Shown here piece after piece: positions 37,471-45,675 of a stretch of DNA of 64,000 bases. Positions within the stretch are counted from its first letter, which is position 1. Each line of letters begins with the position of its first letter. Both the position numbers and the translations under genes were made by a program. The notes below the pieces were generated by a model. The model was not told where the DNA came from. It ran no database searches and was given only the letters and a program-made list of their open reading frames with translations. The stretch lies in contig JAFZWY010000025.1 of the NCBI GenBank assembly GCA_017617125.1, forward strand, positions 1 through 64,000, given 5' to 3'. Origin of the DNA: Bacteroidales bacterium (GTDB lineage: Bacteria > Bacteroidota > Bacteroidia > Bacteroidales > ML635J-15).

Positions 37471-37490
37471 TTTTAATCTTGTTTTGTTTG

Positions 37491-37498
37491 CAAATTTA
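37491..37498 (-). promoter_or_regulatory. -7 box of the kdsB operon
   Basis: TAAATTTG on the minus strand, 20 bases upstream of the kdsB ATG; no clear -33 partner. Confidence 0.5.
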
Positions 37499-37564
37499 TA
37501 TCTAATGTTTTAATGCAGAATAAATTTTTATTCCGACTTACCAATAGTTAGGTGTGCATAAGTC

Positions 37565-37597
37565 AAAAAAAAACGGCTTCGAAATGAAGCCGTTTTT
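37565..37597 (-). terminator. Rho-independent terminator of the C10 peptidase gene
   Basis: Stem AAAACGGCTTC / GAAGCCGTTTT around GAAAT with A- and T-runs on both sides. On the minus strand it ends transcription from the peptidase gene; it could work in both directions. Confidence 0.85.
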
Positions 37598-37612
37598 GTG
37601 TCAACTTTAAAA

Positions 37613-39661
37613 TTAATCAATTATGATTTTATGTGTTGCGACTTTGTCGTCAGCAATCATTTTTATGAAATATGTTCCTGCAGAAAGATCCAGGTCGAAA
37701 TCGTAAGAATTGCCGTTTACGTTGTTTTCTTCAATGATACGTCCGCTCATGTCGTAAAGAGTGTAAGACTGAACATTGAGTTCGCCGAAGTTAACTGTGA
37801 ATTTACCATTGCTAGGATTCGGGAAAATTTCAACACCTGACAAATCTTCGTCTTCTGCCGAAGCAGGACCGAATTGAACTTCGATAGTGTGGTTTTCTTT
37901 GATGTTGGTGAAAGTGTAACCAACAGTCTCTCCAGGAGCAATGTTCTTGACTATAACGCTTCCGTCAACCTTAAATTCGCTAACCTTTTTGCCTGCATCC
38001 GGGGTCATTGTGATAGTCAAGTTTGATTCTTTCTTTACTCTAGTTGCACCTTCAGGAGAAATAGTACCTCCTGTACCAACTATAGAAGAAGTAACAGTGT
38101 AGGGGTATCTCAATGCTTCGTAGTGCATTTCCCAACCTCTTGCCTGATTATCTCCGTCTGTGGTAAACTGCATATACAGAGGTGTTCCAATATGCCATAT
38201 AGTGTCAACAGGTTCGTTGCCATCATAGAATGTGTAGAGCAAAGTACCCGATGCATTTTCGCCAGCGTAAATTTTCAATTCGTCGCCTGCTTCAAGTTCG
38301 AAATAGTTGAAGTAGCATATTACAGTATCTGTAGCATAGTCTCTAACCTTAATGAGCCAGTCGCAGTCGGTGTTCTTTCTGTAGAAGTTTGCGTAGCTAC
38401 CGTCGTTGATAGTCCAGTGTTCTTCTTCAAATACGTTTGTTTCTTCCTGCATGCAGAACGGAGCTATGTAGCTGTCTGGAACTGCTAGGTTGAATACTGC
38501 GCCTTGGTCATAAACAAAATTGTAGCTGCCATCATCACCAGGACCTGAGTGAGTGTTGAGGTTGTCAACAGTGAAGAAGCCGTTTCCGCTTCCGCCCCAT
38601 CCCCAGTTCATTGAGAATGATCTATTTCCTTGGTCATCGATTCTATAGCCATCGCATACCCATGCGTGTCCAGAACCTGATGATGGACGACCGCTATATA
38701 TAATTGGTCTATGCAAGTCAAGGTCTTCCATAAGCATCCTAGTCCAGATGGTATCATTTTCGAAGTAGTGTTCAAATTCTTCTTCGTTTGGATTGCCATT
38801 ATCTCTAGTCTTATAGTTTACACCATTTCTGTATCCAAAGTTGTATCTCAACGCATCTACAGTATATTCGGTTTGTGTACCAGATCCATCATAACCGTAG
38901 TTCATGTTGATTGAAACACCGCAGTGGAGCATAAGTGTTGCAACTGCTGTCTTCTGTTCGTCAGTCCAGTTGAAATAAATATTTGGCATGTTATCCCAAT
39001 CGTAAACTGTTTCTGCGTAGTTTATGGTATCCCATGTGCCCCAGAAATAAGTTCCGGTACCTGTACCGCTTTGTGGATAATTCCAATATTTCATTACCTG
39101 AGCCATTGCTGTAGCAACACAGCCTGTGTATGTGTGGCCATGATCACCTTGCGAGTGTGCCGGGCATAACATATTGTACGGGTAGCTCTGGTTCCACTTT
39201 GTAGTCAACAATGGACCTACAGTTTTAACATAGGCACGGTTAGATTTTTTGTTCCAAGCAGCTATGTTTTCGTCTGAAACTTCGAGGTTCTTTGCTTCGA
39301 TGATGTCGAGCTGTTGCATATACTGGTTGACCCAGCCCTGAGTTGCAGGAGCAACTTCGTCGAAAATGAAAGAGTCTTCATCCGAGTAACCAAGAATAGG
39401 AGTTCCTCTTCTGTCTGCACATACTATTACAAAGCCACCATTCTCAAAATTGAATACGTGGTAGCAGTCTTTTCCTGTCTCTTCCGACTTAAGCAATTCG
39501 TATGAGCTAACTCTAACATTTGCTCTGGTCGGGAACTGTGCCTTAATGTAATTCATTCCGTATGCTAAAGCTTCTCTGTCAGATACAGTTTTTGAAGCTC
39601 CCTGCGCGAAGATAAATTGTGAAGCTAACAATATGGCTATCACTAAACTAAATCTTTTCAT
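37613..39661 (-). CDS. C10 (streptopain-type) cysteine peptidase with T9SS sorting tail
   Basis: 682 residues. Signal peptide about 1-19. Propeptide-like region about 25-145 (Spi family; ADRRGTPILGYSDE). Catalytic domain: Cys181 in YTGCVATAMAQVMKYW, His332 in GSGHAWVCDGY and the NWGWGG loop (352-357). Then come a CUB-like region (about 400-515, GDELKIYAGENASGTLL), a Gly-rich bacterial-repeat domain (about 518-595, GTGGTISPEGATRVKK) and a T9SS type A tail (about 607-682, VEIFPNPSNGKFTV ... GTYFIKMIADDKVATHKII). It is expected to be secreted by the type IX system. The family includes streptopain, interpain and Bacteroides fragilis Bfp proteases. It has its own promoter and terminator. Confidence 0.93.
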   Translation of the reverse strand: MKRFSLVIAILLASQFIFAQGASKTVSDREALAYGMNYIKAQFPTRANVRVSSYELLKSEETGKDCYHVFNFENGGFVIVCADRRGTPILGYSDEDSFIFDEVAPATQGWVNQYMQQLDIIEAKNLEVSDENIAAWNKKSNRAYVKTVGPLLTTKWNQSYPYNMLCPAHSQGDHGHTYTGCVATAMAQVMKYWNYPQSGTGTGTYFWGTWDTINYAETVYDWDNMPNIYFNWTDEQKTAVATLMLHCGVSINMNYGYDGSGTQTEYTVDALRYNFGYRNGVNYKTRDNGNPNEEEFEHYFENDTIWTRMLMEDLDLHRPIIYSGRPSSGSGHAWVCDGYRIDDQGNRSFSMNWGWGGSGNGFFTVDNLNTHSGPGDDGSYNFVYDQGAVFNLAVPDSYIAPFCMQEETNVFEEEHWTINDGSYANFYRKNTDCDWLIKVRDYATDTVICYFNYFELEAGDELKIYAGENASGTLLYTFYDGNEPVDTIWHIGTPLYMQFTTDGDNQARGWEMHYEALRYPYTVTSSIVGTGGTISPEGATRVKKESNLTITMTPDAGKKVSEFKVDGSVIVKNIAPGETVGYTFTNIKENHTIEVQFGPASAEDEDLSGVEIFPNPSNGKFTVNFGELNVQSYTLYDMSGRIIEENNVNGNSYDFDLDLSAGTYFIKMIADDKVATHKIIID

Positions 39662-39693
39662 AAAGAAACAATTTGTGTTTTTAAATATTTATG

Positions 39694-39722
39694 CAAAAAT
39701 ATTACTTTTTTTTTACCTGCAA
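39694..39722 (-). promoter_or_regulatory. Promoter of the C10 peptidase gene
   Basis: On the minus strand: TTG (39720-39722), an 18-base spacer and TATTTTTG (39694-39701), leaving a leader of about 30 bases. Confidence 0.6.
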
Positions 39723-39821
39723 TTTTTGATGTCAATTTTTTTGCAATTTTTTTGCCCAATTTATTAACAGATAATCTGCGAATTGGTTCGTTCCTGTTAT
39801 AATGCATTTTGTGTCAAAGCA

Positions 39822-41840
39822 TTACTTGCCTTGGTTGCGTCGTCTTTCCAGTTCTTTTTTGTACTCTATCATTTCGTCCCTGAACCTTGCAGCCTCAAGG
39901 AAATCCAGTCGGGCCGACGCCGCTTCCATCTGCCGTTCCGAATTTTTGATTGCTTTCAGAAGTGCATTGTCGTCCATGTACATTACTACCGGGTCGGCAG
40001 CCATTAGCATGCCTGATTCTTCGGGTATCTCGTAATTTGTACTACCTGCCGATAGTGGGTTAGTATTGCTAGCCTTGATGATCTGTTTTGGTGTGATGTT
40101 GTGTTCCTGGTTATACTTCATCTGCTTTTCGCGGCGGTAGTTGGTCTGGTCTATGGTGCGTTGCATCGAACCAGTAATCTTGTCGGCGTACATAATGACC
40201 TTTCCGTTGATATTTCGTGCGGCACGGCCTGCTGTTTGTGTTAGCGAACGTTCCGAACGCAGGAATCCTTCCTTGTCGGCATCGATTATGGCGACTAGCG
40301 ACACTTCTGGCAAATCGAGACCTTCGCGTAGCAGGTTTACGCCGATTAGCACGTCGAACAGCCCGTTGCGCAGGTCCGAAAGTATGCGCACACGTTCCAA
40401 AGTTTCCACATCCGAGTGTATGTATTCGCAACGAATGCCGTATTTGTGGAAGTATTTCGTAAGTTCCTCGGCCATGCGTTTTGTAAGTGTGGTGACAAGG
40501 ATTCTTTCGTCCCTTTCTGCTCGAACCCTGATTTCCTCCATGAGGTCGTCGATTTGGTTTTCCGTAGGTCTGATTTCTATAACAGGGTCGAGGAGTCCAG
40601 TCGGACGAATGATCTGTTCGACAATTATGCCATCGCTCTTCTGCAGTTCGTAGTCGGCGGGGGTTGCGCTGACGTAGATGACACGGTCTACAAGCGATTC
40701 GAACTCTGGCAAAGTCAAAGGTCTGTTATCCATTGCTGCTGGAAGACGGAAGCCGTAGTTAACAAGGTTTTCCTTACGAGACCTGTCGCCTCCTATCATG
40801 GCGCCGATCTGCGGAATTGTAACGTGGCTTTCGTCAATGACGGTTATGAAGTTCTTCGGAAAATAGTCGATGAGACAGAATGGGCGTCCACCAGGCTTTC
40901 GCCCGTCGAAGTATCGCGAGTAGTTCTCAATTCCGCTGCAGTAGCCAAGTTCCTTTATCATTTCGAGGTCGTAGGTAACTCTTTCCTCCAGCCTCTTTGC
41001 CTCCAGGTTTTTACCTTCCTTGCGGAAATACTCGGCCTGAATTACTAGGTCGTCCTGTATCTGCTTCACTGCAGATATGGTTTTGTCCTTTGTTGTGACG
41101 AAAATGTTGGCGGGATAGATGTTCGCGGTTTCAAGTTCTTCAATTTTCTCGCCCGAATATGGTTCAAACGAGTATATGTCCTCGATTTCATCGTCCCAGA
41201 AAATAATTCTCAGTCCGATGTCGTGATGAGCGAGGAAGATGTCAACGGTGTCGCCCTTTACCCTGAAGGCGCCTCGCTTGAATTCTATGTCGCTGCGGAA
41301 ATAGAGTCCGTCAACCAGTTTTCGTAGTAGGTTGTCGCGTCCGATGTTGTCGCCTCGCGAAACCTTTATGGTATTGGCGTGGAAGTCCTCGGGATTTCCG
41401 ATTCCGTATATGCACGAAACAGAGCACACAACAATTACGTCGCTACGTCCCGACAGCAGTGCGCTTGTGGCGCTAAGCCTCAACTTTTCGATTTCATCGT
41501 TTATGGAGAGGTCTTTTTCTATGTATGTGTCGGTGGTCGGAAGGTAGGCTTCCGGCTGGTAGTAGTCGTAGTACGAAACGAAATATTCGACGGCGTTGTG
41601 CGGGAAAAACGACTTGAATTCCGAATACAGCTGTGCGGCAAGTGTCTTGTTGTGGCTAAGGACAAGCACTGGACAGCCGGCATTCTTTATGACATTGGCA
41701 ATGGTAAAAGTCTTTCCGCTGCCAGTGACGCCAAGCAGTGTCTGGTGTTTCTGTCCGTTGATTAGACCGTTGGTCAGTTGCCTTATCGCCTCTGGCTGGT
41801 CGCCTGTTGGTCTGTATTCGGATATTAGGTCGAAATCCAT
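39822..41840 (-). CDS. uvrB: Excinuclease ABC subunit B
   Basis: 672 residues from the ATG at 41840. It is the damage-verifying helicase-like subunit of nucleotide excision repair. Walker A is GVTGSGKT (37-44); the beta-hairpin follows as YYDYYQPEAYLP; DESHVTIPQ is the Walker B region; and a UVR domain closes the protein (LEAARFRDEMIEYKKEL). A longer reading frame exists upstream, but a -7 box (41856-41863) falls between its first ATG and 41840, and the family normally begins at this MDFDLISEYRPTGDQP sequence. Confidence 0.97.
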   Translation of the reverse strand: MDFDLISEYRPTGDQPEAIRQLTNGLINGQKHQTLLGVTGSGKTFTIANVIKNAGCPVLVLSHNKTLAAQLYSEFKSFFPHNAVEYFVSYYDYYQPEAYLPTTDTYIEKDLSINDEIEKLRLSATSALLSGRSDVIVVCSVSCIYGIGNPEDFHANTIKVSRGDNIGRDNLLRKLVDGLYFRSDIEFKRGAFRVKGDTVDIFLAHHDIGLRIIFWDDEIEDIYSFEPYSGEKIEELETANIYPANIFVTTKDKTISAVKQIQDDLVIQAEYFRKEGKNLEAKRLEERVTYDLEMIKELGYCSGIENYSRYFDGRKPGGRPFCLIDYFPKNFITVIDESHVTIPQIGAMIGGDRSRKENLVNYGFRLPAAMDNRPLTLPEFESLVDRVIYVSATPADYELQKSDGIIVEQIIRPTGLLDPVIEIRPTENQIDDLMEEIRVRAERDERILVTTLTKRMAEELTKYFHKYGIRCEYIHSDVETLERVRILSDLRNGLFDVLIGVNLLREGLDLPEVSLVAIIDADKEGFLRSERSLTQTAGRAARNINGKVIMYADKITGSMQRTIDQTNYRREKQMKYNQEHNITPKQIIKASNTNPLSAGSTNYEIPEESGMLMAADPVVMYMDDNALLKAIKNSERQMEAASARLDFLEAARFRDEMIEYKKELERRRNQGK

Positions 41841-41855
41841 ATTGTAAATTTTTTG

Positions 41856-41863
41856 CAAAGATA
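41856..41863 (-). promoter_or_regulatory. -7 box for uvrB
   Basis: TATCTTTG on the minus strand, 15 bases before the uvrB ATG at 41840. It supports that start over the longer frame. Confidence 0.55.
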
Positions 41864-41940
41864 ATGAAAATCTACCTTGTTGCATTAGGCCCATTAATGT
41901 CCATTAGGGACATTAATGATGCAAAGGCGTGAAAAAAAAC

Positions 41941-41971
41941 TTGTGCTTACAATCATTTTTTTGTTCCTTTG
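41941..41971 (+). promoter_or_regulatory. Promoter of the M43 protease gene
   Basis: TTG (41941-41943), a 20-base spacer and TTCCTTTG (41964-41971; one mismatch to TAnnTTTG). It ends 14 bases before the ATG at 41986, arguing against the GTG start at 41929. Confidence 0.55.
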
Positions 41972-41985
41972 CAAAAAATTTAATA

Positions 41986-44085
41986 ATGAAAGATATTTAT
42001 ATATTATTAATAATAGGTATAGTCTTCCTTTTGCCATTCAAGTCTGCTTTTTCGCAGGAAAGTGAGGAGGGCTGGTTCCGCTGCGGTACCGATTCTGTAT
42101 ATGATGAACTTGTAAGAAAAGATCCGCAGGTCGCATTGAATAGAGCAAAGCTCAACGATTTCGTGCGTGAATATATCGAACGAAATCCAAAAAGAAACGA
42201 TGATGAGGTGTATGTTATTCCAGTAGTTTTCCATGTCGTACATGAGTATGGCGTAGAAAATATTTCATACGAAGCGGTTCAGGCGGCCGTAGAACAGATG
42301 AACAGGGACTATCGAAAGATGCGTGACGATACGGCATCGATAAAAGAAGAGTTCAAACCTATCGCTGCCGATACTAAAATAGAGTTCCGTCTAGCTCGCA
42401 AGGATCCTGATGGTAATTGTACGATGGGTATTACACGCACGTATTCTTCTTCTACAAATCATGGTGACGAAGGGACCAAGTATATTGCAGGCAGCTGGGA
42501 TAATTCCAAGTATCTGAACATTTGGACAGTAAAGGCTATGAGTGAGAGCGGTGTGGCAGGCTATTCTTATTATCCGGGAACTGCTTCCGATGAGTTGGAC
42601 GGTATTATTCTACTGTACAGCTATATAGACAAGGCTTTGACGCATGAGGCTGGACATTATCTTAATCTTCCGCATCCGTGGGGAAGTACAAACTCGCCAG
42701 GGTCGCCCAATAATTGCGATATAGACGATGGCATAGAGGATACACCGAATACAATCGGGCACACGTCATGTGCTTTGAATGCAGTTACATGTGGAAGTCT
42801 CGACAATGTACAGAACTTTATGGACTACAGCTATTGCTACCGAATGTTCACAAATGGTCAGGCTGCTGTTATGCGAGCCACTCTGAATTCCACTGCATCC
42901 AATAGAAATAACCTTTGGACTGCCGAAAATCGTATTGCCACAGGAACCGACGATGATTATATCGATGTTGAATGTCCGCCAATTGCCGATTTCAGTCAGA
43001 ATAAGAAAATGATATGTACTGGATCAACAGTTACGTATAATGACAATACTTATAATACTACATCTGTAGATTATCGTTTGTGGGGCTTCCAGGGAGGAAC
43101 TCCTTCTACATCTTCCGAAGAAATGCCGACAATAACGTACAACAGCAGTGGAACGTTTACAACTGAACTATATGTTGAAAATAGCTTTGAAGGCAATACA
43201 CTTAGGCGCGATGGTACAATAAGGGTTTACGACAAGTCGGAAGGGTATAGTTTGCCTTATTTCGAAGGTTTTGAATCGTCATCTTTCCCTGAAATTACAG
43301 GAAACCCGACAAATGATTTTTTCGTAGAAAATTATAATCCGAATCAGCCCGACGAGTGGAGCGTTTATGGTTGGCGCAATGAAAGCTGGTTCCAAACTGC
43401 AAGCGGTTATTCTGGCAAGTGTGCAAAGATTAGAAATGCTTTTGTATCAGCAAAAAACAATAAGTTGTATATGCCAAACGCTAAAATAGACAGCGATTCG
43501 TCAAGTATTTATGTGTCGTTCAAGGTTGCTGCTGCAATGAATCCCGATAGGGGGCTTTCTGATATTCTGAAAGTTTATTGTTCGACAACTTGTGGCGATT
43601 CGTTGACTTTCTTGCATTCATATATGGGTTCGCGTCTGATTACTTCTTATCAATATAGTCCAGAAGTCTTTGACCCGGATGATGACGAGTGGAACACTAT
43701 TAGTTTTGAAGTGAGACCAAATAAATTGAATGGACAGAATTTCAGGCTGGTATTCGAGTCTTCAAGCGTTTCTGGAAATACTATTTATATCGATGATGTA
43801 AGTATTTCAAATACTCCGTTGTCAGTGGAAACACTGAACGACGTTGAAATGTCAGTATATCCTAATCCATTCTACGATGAGATTGTTTTGGATGCTGAGG
43901 AATTTGCTGGAGAGTACTCGATAGAAGTCTATGACATTATGGGACGTATGTTGTACAATGGAAAGTCATCTGAGCAACATGTTAATCTGTCTAATGCCTT
44001 TGTCGGCAAGCCTAAGGGTATGTATGTGATAAAGGTATACAATTCTGAAGTTTGCAAGAGCGTACGTGTCGTGAAGGAGGCTTGA
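41986..44085 (+). CDS. M43 (pappalysin/cytophagalysin-type) metalloprotease with T9SS sorting tail
   Basis: 699 residues from the ATG at 41986. Signal peptide about 1-24 (IIGIVFLLPFKSAFSQ). The metalloprotease domain has the extended zinc motif HEAGHYLNLPH (220-230) and a Met-turn in VQNFMDYSYC (Met279), as in M43. A PKD-like domain follows (about 340-410), then a jelly-roll-like region with FEGFESSSFPEITG, and a T9SS type A tail (about 627-699: VYPNPFYDEIVLDAEE ... GKPKGMYVIKVYN). It is expected to be a secreted zinc protease. A Cys-rich lipoprotein gene starts two bases after its stop, with the Shine-Dalgarno site in its last codons, so the two are likely coexpressed. Confidence 0.92.
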   Translation: MKDIYILLIIGIVFLLPFKSAFSQESEEGWFRCGTDSVYDELVRKDPQVALNRAKLNDFVREYIERNPKRNDDEVYVIPVVFHVVHEYGVENISYEAVQAAVEQMNRDYRKMRDDTASIKEEFKPIAADTKIEFRLARKDPDGNCTMGITRTYSSSTNHGDEGTKYIAGSWDNSKYLNIWTVKAMSESGVAGYSYYPGTASDELDGIILLYSYIDKALTHEAGHYLNLPHPWGSTNSPGSPNNCDIDDGIEDTPNTIGHTSCALNAVTCGSLDNVQNFMDYSYCYRMFTNGQAAVMRATLNSTASNRNNLWTAENRIATGTDDDYIDVECPPIADFSQNKKMICTGSTVTYNDNTYNTTSVDYRLWGFQGGTPSTSSEEMPTITYNSSGTFTTELYVENSFEGNTLRRDGTIRVYDKSEGYSLPYFEGFESSSFPEITGNPTNDFFVENYNPNQPDEWSVYGWRNESWFQTASGYSGKCAKIRNAFVSAKNNKLYMPNAKIDSDSSSIYVSFKVAAAMNPDRGLSDILKVYCSTTCGDSLTFLHSYMGSRLITSYQYSPEVFDPDDDEWNTISFEVRPNKLNGQNFRLVFESSSVSGNTIYIDDVSISNTPLSVETLNDVEMSVYPNPFYDEIVLDAEEFAGEYSIEVYDIMGRMLYNGKSSEQHVNLSNAFVGKPKGMYVIKVYNSEVCKSVRVVKEA
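44076..44080 (+). promoter_or_regulatory. Shine-Dalgarno GGAGG for lipoprotein 1
   Basis: GGAGG within the last codons of the metalloprotease, seven bases before the ATG at 44088; this implies coupled translation. Confidence 0.6.
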
Positions 44086-44087
44086 TA

Positions 44088-44297
44088 ATGAGAAAGTTGC
44101 TCGCTGTGATGTGTTTTGTAGTTGTCGTACTGATGCTTTCGTCGTGCGAGAGAACTTGTACGTGCAAGACATATAGGGATGGCGTGATGATAGATGAAGC
44201 CACAAGCGATATGCCCGAAGGTGTAAACTCGTGTTCCGATATGGACATCTATGTCGAAACAGAAAATGGTGTGATAAGGGAAACTAAATGTAATTAA
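44088..44297 (+). CDS. Small cysteine-rich lipoprotein 1 of the CxC array
   Basis: 69 residues from the ATG at 44088. Lipoprotein signal peptide (VMCFVVVVLMLSSC) with the lipid Cys followed by ERTCTC. Later cysteines sit in NSCSDMD and near the end (RETKCN). The pattern lipobox Cys, x3, CTC, then C-S-D and a C-terminal Cys is shared with the next four genes, so this is one family; I do not recognise a named one. It is the only member directly coupled to the metalloprotease. Possible roles such as protease inhibitor, chaperone or metal binder are speculation. Confidence 0.78.
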   Translation: MRKLLAVMCFVVVVLMLSSCERTCTCKTYRDGVMIDEATSDMPEGVNSCSDMDIYVETENGVIRETKCN

Positions 44298-44316
44298 TGT
44301 TTTAATGATAATTATT

Positions 44317-44559
44317 ATGAAAAAGTATTTTGTTTTGTTACTATTTGCGGTAGCAGCCATGTTATTTGCTTCGTGTGCAAAGGAATGTACATGTTCGATG
44401 TGGACAGACGGAAAAAATACTGATACAAATCCCGTAGTATATACGCAGGACGAAATCAGCAGGCTTAACGTTAAGAATTGTGCAGGATTGAACGATTATT
44501 ACAACGGACTTGGCCTTGGATACGACGAGACTATTGGTGCCGGTATTAGGTGCGAATAG
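44317..44559 (+). CDS. Small cysteine-rich lipoprotein 2 of the CxC array
   Basis: 80 residues from the ATG at 44317 (MKKYF); an ATG four codons upstream (44305) is less likely because it inserts MIII before the signal. Signal peptide FAVAAMLFASC followed by AKECTC. The C-terminal half has KNCAGLNDYYNG and a final ...IRCE. It is slightly longer than its neighbours between the CTC and the NC motif (a MWTDGKNTD segment). It lies 19 bases after lipoprotein 1 and has no clear promoter of its own, so it is probably cotranscribed. Confidence 0.78.
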   Translation: MKKYFVLLLFAVAAMLFASCAKECTCSMWTDGKNTDTNPVVYTQDEISRLNVKNCAGLNDYYNGLGLGYDETIGAGIRCE

Positions 44560-44598
44560 AAATTTTTGACAAAAATATAGAGGATTTTAATTTTTTTG

Positions 44599-44606
44599 TA
44601 TTTTTG
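44599..44606 (+). promoter_or_regulatory. -7 box for lipoprotein 3
   Basis: TATTTTTG, 41 bases before the ATG at 44648. Confidence 0.5.
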
Positions 44607-44647
44607 TAGTCTAATTGTTAGATGTTTAATTTAATAAAGTAATAAAA

Positions 44648-44857
44648 ATGAAGAAAGTATTAGTAATTTTGGCAGCAGCAGGTATGTTGTTTGCTATGTC
44701 GTCATGCAAAAAGACTTGTACTTGCACTGTTACCGTAGCTGGTATAACTACAAGCACCGAAGTTAATCTCGATGATTATAAGGATCAGGATATAAAGAAG
44801 TGCTCAGATTTGGGTAGCGCTCATATTTCTGGTTTGGCTAACTACGAATGCAAGTAA
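44648..44857 (+). CDS. Small cysteine-rich lipoprotein 3 of the CxC array
   Basis: 69 residues. Signal peptide LAAAGMLFAMSSC, then KKTCTCTVTVAGITTSTEVN, an acidic LDDYKDQDIKKCSDLG segment and a terminal YECK. It is the closest relative of lipoprotein 4: their signal peptides and first 40 mature residues are nearly identical. A -7 box precedes it and a terminator follows, so it forms its own transcription unit. Function unknown. Confidence 0.8.
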   Translation: MKKVLVILAAAGMLFAMSSCKKTCTCTVTVAGITTSTEVNLDDYKDQDIKKCSDLGSAHISGLANYECK

Positions 44858-44875
44858 TATCAGTTTTTGCACGAT

Positions 44876-44905
44876 AAAAGCCTCGGATTTTCCGGGGCTT
44901 TTTTT
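44876..44905 (+). terminator. Rho-independent terminator after lipoprotein 3
   Basis: Stem AAAAGCCTCGGA / TCCGGGGCTTTT with a TTT loop, followed by more T. Confidence 0.9.
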
Positions 44906-44942
44906 GTGCCTATATTTTTTTCTGATTATTTGTGTTTTGCTA

Positions 44943-44973
44943 TTGTTTTTTTGATATGATATACATATTTTTG
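44943..44973 (+). promoter_or_regulatory. Promoter of lipoprotein 4
   Basis: TTG (44943-44945), 20-base spacer and TATTTTTG (44966-44973). The following leader is very similar to that of lipoprotein 5. Confidence 0.65.
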
Positions 44974-45009
44974 TGAGGTTGATTTTTGTTTAATTTAAAG
45001 TTTAATAAG

Positions 45010-45222
45010 ATGAAGAAAGTTTTGGTAGTATTGGCAGCCGCAGGTTTGTTGTTTGCTATGTCGTCGTGCAAAAAGGTTTGTACATGTACATTTACCGTTA
45101 TGGGAGTGTCGACGTCAACAGAAGTAAATCTTGAAGAATACGAGAGCCCGGATATAAAGACTTGTTCCGATTTGGGCGAGGCTTTGACCGTTCCTGGACA
45201 TTCTGATGTAAAGTGCAAATAG
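45010..45222 (+). CDS. Small cysteine-rich lipoprotein 4 of the CxC array
   Basis: 70 residues from the ATG at 45010; an upstream ATG (44986) lies in the leader. Signal peptide LAAAGLLFAMSSC, then KKVCTCTFTVMGVSTSTEVN, an acidic LEEYESPDIKTCSDLG segment and a closing VKCK. It is a recent duplicate of lipoprotein 3 and shares its leader with lipoprotein 5. The four mature cysteines besides the lipid Cys could make two disulphides or bind metal; this is inference. Confidence 0.8.
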   Translation: MKKVLVVLAAAGLLFAMSSCKKVCTCTFTVMGVSTSTEVNLEEYESPDIKTCSDLGEALTVPGHSDVKCK

Positions 45223-45273
45223 TAATTATTTATTGTACTTTTATCTAATTTTGAAAAAAATCTATTTTTTTTC

Positions 45274-45304
45274 TTGTATATTTGATATTATGCATATACT
45301 TTTG
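45274..45304 (+). promoter_or_regulatory. Promoter of lipoprotein 5
   Basis: TTG (45274-45276), 20-base spacer and TACTTTTG (45297-45304), with the same geometry as the lipoprotein 4 promoter. Confidence 0.6.
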
Positions 45305-45341
45305 TGAAGTTAATTTATTGTTTAATTTAAAGTTTAATAAA

Positions 45342-45601
45342 ATGAAGAAATTATTAGTAGTAGCAGTTGTTGCTTTCGCAGCTATGGCATTCTCATCATG
45401 CGCTCCAAAGGATTGCACTTGCACAGCAAATTCACAGATCCTGAAGTAGAAGCTTTGTTGGGTAATACATTGAACATAACAATAGAAGGCGCTGATCTCA
45501 AGACTGCTGGTTACAAGAACTGCAACGATTACTATGAAAAGACTATGAAGGCTGCAGACGATGCAGAACCTGGCTATTCAATTGAATGCGTAGAAGAATA
45601 A
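45342..45601 (+). pseudogene. Small cysteine-rich lipoprotein 5, broken by a one-base frameshift
   Basis: The frame from the ATG at 45342 encodes a normal signal peptide and lipobox (AFAAMAFSSC) and APKDCTCTA, then stops at 45447-45449 after 35 residues. The expected second half (FTDPEVEALLGNTLNITIEG, then a KNCNDYYEKT motif and a final SIECVEE) continues in another frame to 45601. The switch point is in GCAAATTC near 45426-45433: one extra A (GCAAAATTC) would restore a full protein of about 86 residues with the family's C.PKDCTC and NCND patterns. It may be a real inactivation, a phase-variable A-run or a sequencing error. A terminator follows. Confidence 0.7.
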
Positions 45602-45623
45602 TTCTACTATAGTCTAGAAAAAT

Positions 45624-45652
45624 TAAGCCGTCCATTTTGGCGGCTTTTTTTT
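45624..45652 (+). terminator. Rho-independent terminator after lipoprotein 5
   Basis: Stem AAGCCG / CGGCTT (45625-45630 with 45641-45646) with inner pairs CCA/TGG, followed by a T-run. Confidence 0.8.
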
Positions 45653-45675
45653 GATGGTGACTTCCATTTTGATAA

